From: Mycolicibacterium sp. P9-64
GTDB lineage: Bacteria > Actinomycetota > Actinomycetes > Mycobacteriales > Mycobacteriaceae
Assembly: GCF_008329605.1 (NCBI RefSeq)
Contig: NZ_NPKO01000002.1
Coordinates: forward strand, 620,001-684,000
Length of the DNA stretch: 64,000 nt
Direction of reading: 5' to 3'
Positions 36,032-46,119 of the stretch are shown here, piece after piece. The notes below the pieces were generated by a model. The model ran no database searches. It was not told where the DNA came from and was given only the letters and a program-made list of their open reading frames with translations. The translations under genes were made by a program, and so were the position numbers. How positions within the stretch are numbered: the first letter of the stretch is position 1; each line of letters begins with the position of its first letter.

Positions 36032-38406
36032 GAACCGGGCGGCTTGGTCGGATTGGTCATGGCACCAGAGTACGTATTCCAATACGTCTGAAGCATGCTA
36101 GTTATCGTGCCCGGTTCAGCCCCGCCCGTCGCTAAATAGTTCGTGATCGCCAATGTGAAGTTCTCATAATCCTTGCCTCCTTCTTGCGGCGGAATTATGA
36201 ATTGCCCATTCGCATCGATGTACTTCTGAACGTCAGCCCGCAAGCCGGGATCGCCCGCGTTCTGCTCGGCTAGGGCGGCTGCCATCTCCATCTGGAGCGG
36301 AAACATATCGCGTGGTTGCGGGGGGCCCACTTGGTCCATCACGGGCTCAGGGCCAACAAGGAAGTCCTTCAAGAGGCCGCCGACTGTTGCCGCAGGGCCA
36401 CCAGCGCCGGGTACCTGGCCGACACCAGCCATCACTGCATCGTATGACTTTGAGAGCACCTCGTGTGACTGAAGTTTGGCCTGCCATTCATTGTTCGTGG
36501 CGTCGTACCGCTCGTCGAAAGCTCCCAGATCCATCGCAGCCTGCAATTTTCCGGCCGACTTCATCGCAAAGTCGTTGTCGCCGGGCTTACCGTCTATCGC
36601 GGACTGTGCTGCGATATCGATGTACTTGTTGACGTGCTGTTGGGTGCTGTCCATCACGATCTGGCTTGCAGTCGCGGGAGCTTTCGGATCAATCGGCTGA
36701 TCGAGCGGTGGGTGGTCAGACTCGAGAACACTCATGAGATGCCGGGTGTTGACCGGCTCGAGTACGGTGCCGTCCTTATCGAGCGGTGCGAACTGCCCGT
36801 CGCTATCGCCGGTGTTCATGCCGACCATGTCGTCGAAGTAGGGCGAGAACGATCGCGCGAGGTCGCGGGTCAGTTCGGGATTGACTTGACCGAGGGATTG
36901 GCCATCAGTGCCTGGAAGGTTCAGCAGGCGTTCATGGTAGGTGCTGGTGTAGTCAGCCAAGGCGTGTGCTGTTTGGGCGGCACGGCCCGTCGGGTCGTCG
37001 GCAGCCGATTCACCGATCCAGTCGAACAATCCGCCGGCAGCCAATCCGTCGTCCTGCCACTGATGCTCGGTGAGGTTGTCGAGGAAGGCTTTCCCACCTT
37101 GTCCGGTGACCGAGTCGTGGATGACCATGTCGTCTTTGTTGACGGCATTGAGCATGTTCTGCAGTGTCGGGTCGACGGTCGTGTGCTGCCACCTCGGCAC
37201 GTCATCGGTTGGGCTGAAGCCGGGGCCGGGTGCCTGCGCGATCGGGTACTGGTTGGATTGCGCGAGCATCTCCTGGCTCTTCGCCATCAGGCCCGCATCG
37301 AGGGCAGTGCCCTTCTGCAAGGAGCCGTCCCCACGTTGAATGATGTCGGCAAGCTCGTTGAGGCCTTGCGAAGGTTGCAGCGGACCTGTCGGTTCTCCGT
37401 GAATGATCACGTTGCCGTTGTCGTCGCGGATGTCCTCGCTGAACGGCTGGTACATCGCCGGCCCGTCGAGCACCTTCTGAATGCCATCGGGCAGTGCGTA
37501 CTTCCCGCCGCTCGCCGGGTTATCTGTCGATGGTGGTTCGGTCCCGGGCAGACCGGTCTTGATGTTGGGATTCGATGCGAGCTGGAACGCGTCCATGGCG
37601 CGACCACCTGTCGCACCGTTCTTGTCCATCATTGCCTTGATCTCGGCGGGGGTCTTGTCGCCGAACGAGCGCGAGAAGTTCTGCAGGTACGCCATCTGGT
37701 CGGGCGGCATCGTGGCCGTCCCGTTGTTGAGGGCAGTCGTCTGCTCTGGGCTCAGATGTGTGTTGGCTTCGATGCGTTCCCGCTGTGCATCGGTGAGCGT
37801 CCCATTCTGAAATGCCTCCGAATCTTCCTTCCCCAGTTCGGCGGGGGTCTTCTCCTCGTCCTTCTTCCCGTCGTCGCCGGTGCCGAGCTCTGGCTCCTCC
37901 TTGGGCACGAAACCCTTGAGCCCCAGCTTGTCGTACTCCGCGCTGAGTGCGCGGATCTTGCCACCGACATTGCCCAGCTCGCTGTTGGTCTTCTGAACGA
38001 TGCCGACGACTTCGCCGATGCCCTTGTTGGCGATCGGCACCAGCTTCTGGTCCTGGTCCTTGCCTGGCGGAACGCTCGCGGCCGCGTCGGTGACCCACTT
38101 GCGGACGTCGTCCAGCTGGGTGCGGCCGTGGGCGACCACCTCGGCGGAGTAGGTCACCTGAGCGGCGAGGCGCTTGTCGAGTGCGCCGATTCCGCCGATG
38201 ACCTCTTGGTGCCGGGTGTTGGCCGTGCCGTACGCGTTTGCCGACACGCCGGTCCACTGCGAGCCCGGGGCGGCGCCGTCGAGCGTGGCCTGCGCCTGAC
38301 TGAGCTGGGCGCTTCCGTCGAACTGTTCGCCGGTCTGCGGTGTGCCCTCACCGAACGTGTCTCTCGCCTTCGACCACATCGCGTAGAAGCCGTCGAGCGC
38401 GCTCAC
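36028..38406 (-). CDS. Large Esp/T7SS-cargo-like protein ('TPR repeat region' type)
   Basis: 792 aa from GTG 38406, with a GGAGG-rich site upstream. The first about 150 residues are helical and Esp/WXG-like: MSALDGFYAMWSKARDTFGE, then WTGVSANAYGTANTRHQEVI, with the W-x-G turn and a following long helix. A charged linker follows (about residues 165-190), then a helical middle (SPEQTTALNNGTATMPPDQM) and a C-terminal part with ADYTSTYHERLLNLPG. No signal peptide and no catalytic motif seen. Such proteins are candidate type VII secretion substrates; no ESX core genes are in the window. Confidence 0.65.
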   Translation of the reverse strand: MSALDGFYAMWSKARDTFGEGTPQTGEQFDGSAQLSQAQATLDGAAPGSQWTGVSANAYGTANTRHQEVIGGIGALDKRLAAQVTYSAEVVAHGRTQLDDVRKWVTDAAASVPPGKDQDQKLVPIANKGIGEVVGIVQKTNSELGNVGGKIRALSAEYDKLGLKGFVPKEEPELGTGDDGKKDEEKTPAELGKEDSEAFQNGTLTDAQRERIEANTHLSPEQTTALNNGTATMPPDQMAYLQNFSRSFGDKTPAEIKAMMDKNGATGGRAMDAFQLASNPNIKTGLPGTEPPSTDNPASGGKYALPDGIQKVLDGPAMYQPFSEDIRDDNGNVIIHGEPTGPLQPSQGLNELADIIQRGDGSLQKGTALDAGLMAKSQEMLAQSNQYPIAQAPGPGFSPTDDVPRWQHTTVDPTLQNMLNAVNKDDMVIHDSVTGQGGKAFLDNLTEHQWQDDGLAAGGLFDWIGESAADDPTGRAAQTAHALADYTSTYHERLLNLPGTDGQSLGQVNPELTRDLARSFSPYFDDMVGMNTGDSDGQFAPLDKDGTVLEPVNTRHLMSVLESDHPPLDQPIDPKAPATASQIVMDSTQQHVNKYIDIAAQSAIDGKPGDNDFAMKSAGKLQAAMDLGAFDERYDATNNEWQAKLQSHEVLSKSYDAVMAGVGQVPGAGGPAATVGGLLKDFLVGPEPVMDQVGPPQPRDMFPLQMEMAAALAEQNAGDPGLRADVQKYIDANGQFIIPPQEGGKDYENFTLAITNYLATGGAEPGTITSMLQTYWNTYSGAMTNPTKPPGS

Positions 38407-38456
38407 CGCCTCCGCCTCCCCAACTCGAGCATCCGTCGATTATCCCCTGGGCTCGG

Positions 38457-40259
38457 CTACCTCGGTGCCACATATCCAACGGGTCCAGCAGCCAGGCACA
38501 CCGACAAGTTCGACGTGTTCGCCTTGGCCAGGATCGAGTCACCCGCGCCCGACAATCGCACGTAGACGCGGTTGAGGCCGGGCTTTACCCGGACCTTCGA
38601 CTCGGCGCCCTCGGTCAGCGACAACGTCATGGTGCCGTCGCTGTTGGCCAGGTAGTTGATTTCGGCGGTCCAGTCCGACGGCAGCAGCGGGCCGTTCAGC
38701 GGAATCCGCACCGGAGCGTCGGGCTGGACGAGGTAGCCGCACTTCGGGTCGGGGCCCGGGACGAGCGAGCGCACCCACGTAACCTGGGCGGGCAGCAGTC
38801 TTCCGTTCATGTCGAGCATGCGTAGATCCGTTGTGCTCGAATCGAACTCGGGCCGGTTGGGCATCAGTGCGAAGACGTGGCTGGCCATGTTCTCCGGCCA
38901 GGCCACCCGCTGCAGGACGAGCGAGTCGACCTCCTGATCGAGCAACGGTGCACTGGAGACACTGTGTGCCTGGGCCAAGCTGGCCTCGGCGGTCAGCATG
39001 TACTGCCTGGTCGGGTTGTCGCGCCAGATTCGGGTGAACGTCACCGTCGAGTACACGCTGCTCACCACGAAAAGCAGGGCGCAGCCGGTAATCACGGCCG
39101 TGCGGGCGCGTGATGCGTTCATCCACGTCGACCGCTCCCGGTTCGGGGCGCAGAACGCGACCGCCGCCAGCAAGGCGAGCACCACCACGAGGTCGGGCAG
39201 GTAGCGCAACGTCTGGGCCAACTCCAGCGCGGTGAAGCGCGACGAGCGCATCAGATAGATCGGCACCTGACACGCGACGGCGTAGCCGACGGCCACCACC
39301 CACACCGCACCGATGCGTTGCTTGCGGATCAGCGACACCGCGAATACCGCCGCCAACACGACCCACCCGAGCACCATCACCACCAAAGGTGGTGTCGCCC
39401 ATGGTGAAGCGGGCGCCCAGCGCTGCCAGTCCCATGGCCCGCCCGCCAGGCCGGGCACGATGCCGTGCGTCACCGATCGGCGCAACAGGTCCCACGTCAT
39501 GGCGAGGTCGGTGCTCCACCGCTGCTGATCGACGACGACGAGGTACACCCCGATCCACGCCACCGTGATCGCCAGCGCTGCCACCCACAGCCGCATCCCG
39601 CGGCGCCACACCGTCCGCAGGGCGGCGCGGTCGCCCGTGACGTGGGCCAGCAGCGCGGCCACCGCGAACGCGACGAACGGGATCACCGCCGCCTTCTCGA
39701 AGAACAGCAGGCCACCGAGGAACACCAGCGCCCCACTCAGCGCGTAACGCTGATCCCCGGTCCGCACCAGCAGGATGGCATCGGCACACACCCACGCCAT
39801 TGCAGTGATCATCGGCAGCGAGTTCAGCGCCGCCGACCACCAGGCAAACGAGGGCACGCCCAACGGGATGAACAAGGCGAAGGTCAGCGGCACCAGCAGC
39901 ACGGGCCGCCAGCCGAGCATCACCCGCAGTGCACGCAACAGCGCCAGTGACGCCACCAGCTGCAGCAGCACGAGGCTGATCGCGGGCCAGATCCAGTTCA
40001 GCGGCGCGAGCCGGGTGATGCTCCCTGCGATCAGGAACGCGGCCGGCATGACGTGTCCGTCGTGGTCGTCGAACAGATAGGACGTCGACACCAGGCTCTG
40101 CGTGCCAGCGCGACCGGTCAGGATCAGGTCGTCCCAGTAGAAGTAGCCCTGAAACGCCAGGACCCCCCGAAGAACCAGCTGCACCATGATCAGTGCGACG
40201 GCGGTACCGAGGACCCACGTATCCAGAGGTCGCCTCGCACCCGCCCACCGGTCCCACAT
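38457..40259 (-). CDS. Polytopic GT-C-like membrane protein (Rv3635 homologue)
   Basis: 600 aa from ATG 40259 (a GTG directly precedes it). About a dozen hydrophobic helices and a first extracellular loop with the GT-C-like acidic pair (FYWDDLILTGRAG and FDDHDGHVMPA) are followed by a soluble C-terminal domain (from about residue 440). The architecture resembles polyprenyl-phosphate-dependent glycosyltransferases; the sugar and acceptor are unknown. Divergent from galE1. Core-genome synteny resumes here after the accessory block. Confidence 0.8.
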   Translation of the reverse strand: MWDRWAGARRPLDTWVLGTAVALIMVQLVLRGVLAFQGYFYWDDLILTGRAGTQSLVSTSYLFDDHDGHVMPAAFLIAGSITRLAPLNWIWPAISLVLLQLVASLALLRALRVMLGWRPVLLVPLTFALFIPLGVPSFAWWSAALNSLPMITAMAWVCADAILLVRTGDQRYALSGALVFLGGLLFFEKAAVIPFVAFAVAALLAHVTGDRAALRTVWRRGMRLWVAALAITVAWIGVYLVVVDQQRWSTDLAMTWDLLRRSVTHGIVPGLAGGPWDWQRWAPASPWATPPLVVMVLGWVVLAAVFAVSLIRKQRIGAVWVVAVGYAVACQVPIYLMRSSRFTALELAQTLRYLPDLVVVLALLAAVAFCAPNRERSTWMNASRARTAVITGCALLFVVSSVYSTVTFTRIWRDNPTRQYMLTAEASLAQAHSVSSAPLLDQEVDSLVLQRVAWPENMASHVFALMPNRPEFDSSTTDLRMLDMNGRLLPAQVTWVRSLVPGPDPKCGYLVQPDAPVRIPLNGPLLPSDWTAEINYLANSDGTMTLSLTEGAESKVRVKPGLNRVYVRLSGAGDSILAKANTSNLSVCLAAGPVGYVAPR

Positions 40260-40271
40260 CACTCCCTATGA

Positions 40272-41252
<981 letters not shown>

Positions 41253-41335
41253 ACCCCGCCGAGCCTGCTCAGAGATCGCAAGATCGTCACGAATCGCGAT
41301 CTGTGCGCAGTCTCGGCGCGACCCTGAAGAAAAGA

Positions 41336-41364
41336 TTGTAAGCACTCACTTTCTGTTGTACGGT
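41336..41364 (+). promoter_or_regulatory. Promoter of amidohydrolase-tetR operon with partial dyad
   Basis: TTGTAA (41336-41341) and TACGGT (41359-41364) are 17 nt apart. The spacer region holds the partial dyad GTAAG-N6-CTTTC (41338-41353), a plausible operator for the TetR regulator encoded as the second gene. Confidence 0.4.
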
Positions 41365-41392
41365 GGCCAGAAGCCGACCACGGGGAGAAGCC

Positions 41393-43174
41393 ATGACGTA
41401 CGACGTGATCATCCGCAACGGACTCTGGTTCGACGGGACCGGTAGCGCCCCGCGCATCCGCACCCTCGGCATCCGGGATGGCGTCGTCGACACGGTGTCG
41501 GTCGGCCCCCTCGACGAGACGGGCTGCCCCGACGTCATCGACGCGTCAGGCAAGTGGATCGTGCCCGGCTTCGTCGACGTGCACACCCACTACGACGCCG
41601 AGGTGCTGCTCGATCCGGGTCTGCGCGAATCGGTCCGCCACGGTGTCACCACCGTGCTGCTCGGCAACTGCTCGCTCTCTGCGGTGTACGCCAGCACCGA
41701 GGACGCCGCCGACCTGTTCAGCAGGGTCGAGGCCGTGCCGCGCAAGTTCGTCCTCGGTGCGCTCGACGCCAAGAAGACCTGGACCACCCCCGCCGAGTAC
41801 GTCGCGGCGCTCGACGACCTGCCGCTGGGCCCGAACGTCAGCTCGATGCTCGGGCACTCCGACCTGCGCACCGCAGTCCTCGGCTTGGACCGCGCCACCA
41901 CCGACGGCGTGAACCCGACCGACGCCGAGCTCGACCAGATGGCCAAGATGCTCGAAAACGCGCTCGATGCAGGGCTTCTCGGCATGTCCGGCATGGACGC
42001 CGCCATCGACAAGCTCGACGGCGATCGTTTCCGCTCGCGCGCACTGCCGTCGACCTTCGCCACCTGGAAGGAACGGCGCAAGCTGATCGCCGTGCTGCGC
42101 AAACGCCGCCGGATCCTGCAGAGCGCACCCGACGTCAAGAACCCGATGTCGGCGCTCAACTTCTTCCTGTCCAGCAGCCGCATGTTCGGACGCCGCCCCG
42201 GGGTGCGGATGAGCCTGCTGGTGTCGGCCGACGCCAAGTCGGCGCCCGCCGCGGTGCACGTGTTCGGCCCGGGCACCCGGCTGATCAACAAGCTGCTCGG
42301 ATCGTTCGTACGCTTCCAGCATCTGCCGGTTCCGTTCGAGTTGTACTCCGACGGAATCGATCTGCCCGTCTTCGAGGAGTTCGGAGCAGGCACCGCCGCG
42401 TTGCATCTCCGGGATCAGTTGGAGCGCAACGAACTGCTCGCCGACAAGGACTACCGCCGCCGGTTCCGGAAGTCGTTCGACCGCAAGAAGCTCGGGCCGT
42501 CGTTGTGGCACCGCGACTTTCACGACGCCGTGATCGTCGAGTGCCCCGACGCGACGCTGATCGGCAAGAGCTTCGGCCAGATCGCCGTCGAGCGCGGGCT
42601 GCACCCGCTGGACACCTTCCTCGACGTGCTCGTCGACAACGGGGAGCGCAACGTCCGCTGGACCACCATCGTCGGGAATCACCGGCCCAAGTATCTCGAC
42701 AAGCTGGCTGCCGAGCCGTCCATCCACATGGGCTTCTCGGATGCTGGTGCGCACCTTCGCAACATGGCCTTCTACAACTTCTCGCTGCGCCTGCTGAAGC
42801 GCGTGCGCGACGCCGACCGCGCCGGGCGTCCGTTCCTCACCACCCAGCGCGCGGTTCATCGCCTGACCGCCGAGGTCGCCGACTGGTTCGGCCTCGACGC
42901 GGGCACGCTGCGTCAAGGTGACCGCGCCGACTTCGTCGTGATCAACCCGGAAGGCCTGGACGCATCGGTCGACGGCTACCACGAGGAGAAGGTCCCGTTC
43001 TACGGCGGCCTGAGCCGCATGGTCAACCGCAACGACGACGCCGTGGTCGCGACGGCCGTCGGCGGCACCGTCGTGTACCGCAACGGTGAGTTCCGTGAGG
43101 GGTACGGGACGACCGTGAAGTCCGGTCACTTCCTTCGGGCCGACACCCGTCACACCCCGAAGGTCCTTGTCTGA
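41393..43174 (+). CDS. Amidohydrolase of the N-acyl-D-amino-acid deacylase type
   Basis: 593-aa metal-dependent TIM-barrel hydrolase. Metal ligands are in VPGFVDVHTHYDAE (HxH); further motifs are TTVLLGNCSLS, MGFSDAGAHLRNMA (conserved Asp) and a C-terminal QGDRADFVVINPEGLD beta-sandwich. These are typical of D-aminoacylase/dihydroorotase-like AmdP proteins; the substrate is unknown. GGGGAGAAG precedes ATG 41393. The tetR gene starts 1 nt after its stop. Confidence 0.85.
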   Translation: MTYDVIIRNGLWFDGTGSAPRIRTLGIRDGVVDTVSVGPLDETGCPDVIDASGKWIVPGFVDVHTHYDAEVLLDPGLRESVRHGVTTVLLGNCSLSAVYASTEDAADLFSRVEAVPRKFVLGALDAKKTWTTPAEYVAALDDLPLGPNVSSMLGHSDLRTAVLGLDRATTDGVNPTDAELDQMAKMLENALDAGLLGMSGMDAAIDKLDGDRFRSRALPSTFATWKERRKLIAVLRKRRRILQSAPDVKNPMSALNFFLSSSRMFGRRPGVRMSLLVSADAKSAPAAVHVFGPGTRLINKLLGSFVRFQHLPVPFELYSDGIDLPVFEEFGAGTAALHLRDQLERNELLADKDYRRRFRKSFDRKKLGPSLWHRDFHDAVIVECPDATLIGKSFGQIAVERGLHPLDTFLDVLVDNGERNVRWTTIVGNHRPKYLDKLAAEPSIHMGFSDAGAHLRNMAFYNFSLRLLKRVRDADRAGRPFLTTQRAVHRLTAEVADWFGLDAGTLRQGDRADFVVINPEGLDASVDGYHEEKVPFYGGLSRMVNRNDDAVVATAVGGTVVYRNGEFREGYGTTVKSGHFLRADTRHTPKVLV

Positions 43175-43175
43175 C

Positions 43176-43778
43176 ATGGCAAGAACTCAGCAGCAGCGCC
43201 GCGAGGAGACCGTGGCGCGCTTGCTCGACGCATCGATCGACACGATCATCGAGGTCGGGTATGCGCGGGCGTCGGCTGCGGTGATCGCCAAGCGGGCCCA
43301 GGTGTCCGACGGCGCGCTGTTCCGGCACTTCGCCACGATGGGCGACTTCATGGCGGCCACCGCGCTGGAAGTCATGCGACGCCAGCTGGAATCGTTCACC
43401 AAGCGGGTCGCCGAGATACCGGCCGACAAACCGGCATTCGAAGCGGCACTTGGCATTCTGCGCGACGTCACGGGTAACGACACCAACGCCGTGATGTACG
43501 AACTCCTCATCGCCGCGCGCACCGACGAGAAGCTGAAGGTCACCCTGCAGGCGGTGTTGGTCGAGTACGCGGCCAACATTCACGAGGTCGCAAGCGCGCT
43601 GCCGGGGGCGGATCAGTACCCGCCGGAAACGTTCGGGGCGTTGGTGGCGACGCTGACCAACGTCTTCGACGGTGCGGCGATCGTGCGAGCGGTGCTGCCG
43701 CTGCCCGAAATCGAAGATGCGCGGATTGCGCTGCTGACCGAACTGCTCACCGACCGCCCCGCGAAGGAGACCCGCTAG
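43176..43778 (+). CDS. TetR-family transcriptional regulator
   Basis: 200 aa. The N-terminal helix-turn-helix ARASAAVIAKRAQVSDGALF RHFATMG region (residues about 28-54) is a canonical TetR domain. The C-terminal ligand domain (EAALGILRDVTGNDTNAVMY) is unclassified. Co-transcribed with the amidohydrolase, it probably controls that operon. Its TAG stop interlocks with the stop of the convergent DUF2304 gene in the tetranucleotide CTAG. Confidence 0.88.
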   Translation: MARTQQQRREETVARLLDASIDTIIEVGYARASAAVIAKRAQVSDGALFRHFATMGDFMAATALEVMRRQLESFTKRVAEIPADKPAFEAALGILRDVTGNDTNAVMYELLIAARTDEKLKVTLQAVLVEYAANIHEVASALPGADQYPPETFGALVATLTNVFDGAAIVRAVLPLPEIEDARIALLTELLTDRPAKETR

Positions 43779-44116
43779 CGCTCGTCGGGGGCCCGTGCGC
43801 CTTCCAGTGCAACCGCGCGGGCCAGTTGGGCGTAGCGCAGTTCCAGATCCTTGAACCGCATGTAGGCGCTCAGTGTGGTGAACAGGAACGCGATCACCAG
43901 CGCGTACTCGATGAGATCGGTACCGCGGGCGACGCCGAGCCAGTTCGCCACGACGGTGGTGTCGTTGGGCCGGATGACCGCGTAGATCGCCCCGATCACG
44001 AACAGCACGTAGCCGACCTTCACCCACGCCCTGGACTTCGCGCTGCGCCTGGACCGCAGCAAGTACACCAGCAGCACCACGATCGCCGCGATCAGCAGGA
44101 CCTGAATCCAGTTCAT
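43775..44116 (-). CDS. DUF2304 membrane protein, PpgS partner (Rv3632 homologue)
   Basis: 113 aa with three hydrophobic segments (VLLIAAIVVLLVYLL, VGYVLFVIGAIYAVI, YALVIAFLFTTLSAYM) and a C-terminal coiled-coil-like stretch (RFKDLELRYAQLARAVALEG). In M. tuberculosis Rv3632 associates with and stimulates PpgS. Its start overlaps the ppgS stop by 4 nt, matching a fixed-ratio complex. Confidence 0.85.
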   Translation of the reverse strand: MNWIQVLLIAAIVVLLVYLLRSRRSAKSRAWVKVGYVLFVIGAIYAVIRPNDTTVVANWLGVARGTDLIEYALVIAFLFTTLSAYMRFKDLELRYAQLARAVALEGARAPDER

Positions 44117-44811
44117 CGGCGCATCCTTCCGCGCAGCAGCCCGTCGACGATGATGTTGACGCCGTTGACCAGGGGTTGCCCCTTGGACATCGAGTAGTCG
44201 GTGTAGAGGATCTCGACGGGCTCTTCGGCCACCCGCCAGTGGTTCTCGACGATCAGCGCGACGAACTCGCTGGCGTGCGCCATCCCGTTCAAGGTGAGGT
44301 TCAGCCCGTCGGCGACGGTCCTATCGAACACGCGCAGCCCGTTGTGCGCATCGGTCAGGCCGAGTTTGCGACTTGCCGGGCTGAGTTTGGCGATGATCGG
44401 CAGCACGAATCGCTTCAGCTTGGGCATCCGCTCGGGTGCGCGGTCGCCGAAGCGGGTGCCGATCACGATGTCGAGGTCCTCGGCGGTGAGCCGGTCGATC
44501 ATGCGGACGACGTCCTTGACCCGGTGCTGGCCGTCGGCGTCGAACGTCGCGAACACGTTGGCGCCCGGCCGGTTGCGGGCGTACTCGATGCCGGTCTGAA
44601 TGGCCGCGCCCTGCCCGAGGTTCACCGGGTGACGCACTACGTGGGCGCCTGCGCGGTGCGCACGGTCGCTGGTGTCGTCACGGCTGCCGTCGTCGACGCA
44701 CACGACGTTGCCGAATACGGAGCGAACATCGGAGATGACGTCGCCGATCACACTCGCCTCGTTGAAGGCGGGGATGACGATCCACACGTCGTGATAGCGA
44801 TTGTCAGGCAT
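44113..44811 (-). CDS. ppgS: Polyprenyl-phosphate N-acetylgalactosaminyl synthase, GT2 family
   Basis: 232 aa from ATG 44811. GT-A motifs: IPAFNEASVIGDVI, CVDDGSRDDT, DADGQH (DxD region) and IGTRFGDR, the dolichol-phosphate-mannose-synthase type. The M. tuberculosis homologue Rv3631 makes polyprenyl-phospho-GalNAc, the donor for galactosamine on arabinogalactan. A TTG at 44826 would add five residues. It follows the flippase-like gene by 24 nt. Confidence 0.88.
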   Translation of the reverse strand: MPDNRYHDVWIVIPAFNEASVIGDVISDVRSVFGNVVCVDDGSRDDTSDRAHRAGAHVVRHPVNLGQGAAIQTGIEYARNRPGANVFATFDADGQHRVKDVVRMIDRLTAEDLDIVIGTRFGDRAPERMPKLKRFVLPIIAKLSPASRKLGLTDAHNGLRVFDRTVADGLNLTLNGMAHASEFVALIVENHWRVAEEPVEILYTDYSMSKGQPLVNGVNIIVDGLLRGRMRR

Positions 44812-44835
44812 GGTGATGGCGACCAAACTACACGG

Positions 44836-46119
44836 TCACGGTGCGGGAATCCTGCTCAGAGCACCCAGGTGCACGACGATTCCCACCAGCGGGCCGCACA
44901 TCAGCGCCACGACGGTGCGCGTCTCGAGGGGCACCGGCAGCAGCAGGAGAAGGGCCGACGCCAGCGTTGCCCCGATCCAGCCTGCCGCGTACGCACGGTG
45001 CAGCGCGGCCGCGACCGTCGCAGCCCCGGTGAGGGTCAGCAGCGCGATCGCGATGGCCGCCGCGGTGAACCAGGCCAGCAGGGCGCCGCCTGCCTCGTAC
45101 TGGGGTCCGAATGCGAACTGCAGCAGCCATGGCCCGGCAAGGCCCGCGATGAGCACCGCCACCACGCCTAGTCCTAGCACCACCAGCGCGGGCATCATCA
45201 GCGCCTTGAGCCTGGCCGCGCGCTGGTCGACGAAGTGGGCGATCAGGTTGCCCTGCATCGCGGTCAGTGGCACCAGAAGGGGCGCGCGGGTCAACGTCAC
45301 CGCGAGGATGACGACGCCGCCCGCCGCTCCGAGGTCCTGCGAGGTCGCCTTCAGCAGTACCGGGAACCCCATGATCAGGATGGCACTCGCGCCCGCCGCC
45401 GCGATCGAGTGCGACGCGCCCCTCAGGAACGTCCCGATGGTGCCGGGCGTGAGCAGTCGCGCCGCCGCACGTGTCGCAGGCGACGCCAACAGCAGCGCCA
45501 GCCAGGCGATGGAGCCCGCGACCGTGGCCCATAGATAGCCGACCAGACCCCAGCCGACGAGGAACGTGGCCGTCGCCACCGCCACCCGCATCGTCGCGTC
45601 ACCGACGATGAGCGCGCCGTACTGGCCCCAGCGGTCCACCCCGGCAAGTACTCCCAGAAGCGTCGCGTGCAGGCAGAACCCGGCGATCCCTGCGCTGAGC
45701 AGGGCCACGCTGAGGAGCCGCGACTCGACGAAGACGTGGCTCGACCACAGGGGTGAGCTGCCGACGACGACTGCCGCCGAGACCACCCCGACCAGAACGG
45801 CGACCCGGACCGGGTGGATCCGCGGGCCCTTGTCCGATGTCGCCGCCGGAGCGGCTCCGGCGCCCGCCGGAACCTGCTGTGCCTGCCGCACTTCGCGGGT
45901 CGACTCCTGGAGCAGGCCGTTGGCTGCGCCTGCGAGAAGTCCGAACGCGCCCCAGAACACGGCGAACACGGAGAAGCCTGCCGGTTCGAGGTCGCGTGCG
46001 GCGAGGTAGAGCACCGCGTAGCCGAAGAGCGCACTGATCACCGTCGCCGTCCCGACCCGGGCGAAGCTGCCCCTGGTCACGGGTCCCTGTGAGGGGACGG
46101 TCGACGCGCCGTCGGTCAC
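44836..46119 (-). CDS. Polytopic membrane protein, MOP/flippase-like (Rv3630 homologue)
   Basis: 427 aa with about twelve hydrophobic helices. The N-terminal TRGSFARVGTATVISALFGY and repeated 2-helix units resemble polysaccharide flippases of the MOP group. GTG 46119 overlaps the M1 peptidase stop (GTGA). In M. tuberculosis it neighbours ppgS, so a role in moving polyprenyl-linked sugar is plausible. Longer frames to 46461 overlap the peptidase gene. Confidence 0.8.
   Translation of the reverse strand: MTDGASTVPSQGPVTRGSFARVGTATVISALFGYAVLYLAARDLEPAGFSVFAVFWGAFGLLAGAANGLLQESTREVRQAQQVPAGAGAAPAATSDKGPRIHPVRVAVLVGVVSAAVVVGSSPLWSSHVFVESRLLSVALLSAGIAGFCLHATLLGVLAGVDRWGQYGALIVGDATMRVAVATATFLVGWGLVGYLWATVAGSIAWLALLLASPATRAAARLLTPGTIGTFLRGASHSIAAAGASAILIMGFPVLLKATSQDLGAAGGVVILAVTLTRAPLLVPLTAMQGNLIAHFVDQRAARLKALMMPALVVLGLGVVAVLIAGLAGPWLLQFAFGPQYEAGGALLAWFTAAAIAIALLTLTGAATVAAALHRAYAAGWIGATLASALLLLLPVPLETRTVVALMCGPLVGIVVHLGALSRIPAP

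Noticed and set aside
36634..38565. 643-codon plus-strand frame opposite the T7SS-cargo-like gene
   Set aside because: The minus-strand gene has a ribosome site, coupling to lipoprotein B and Esp-like features; the opposite frame has none.
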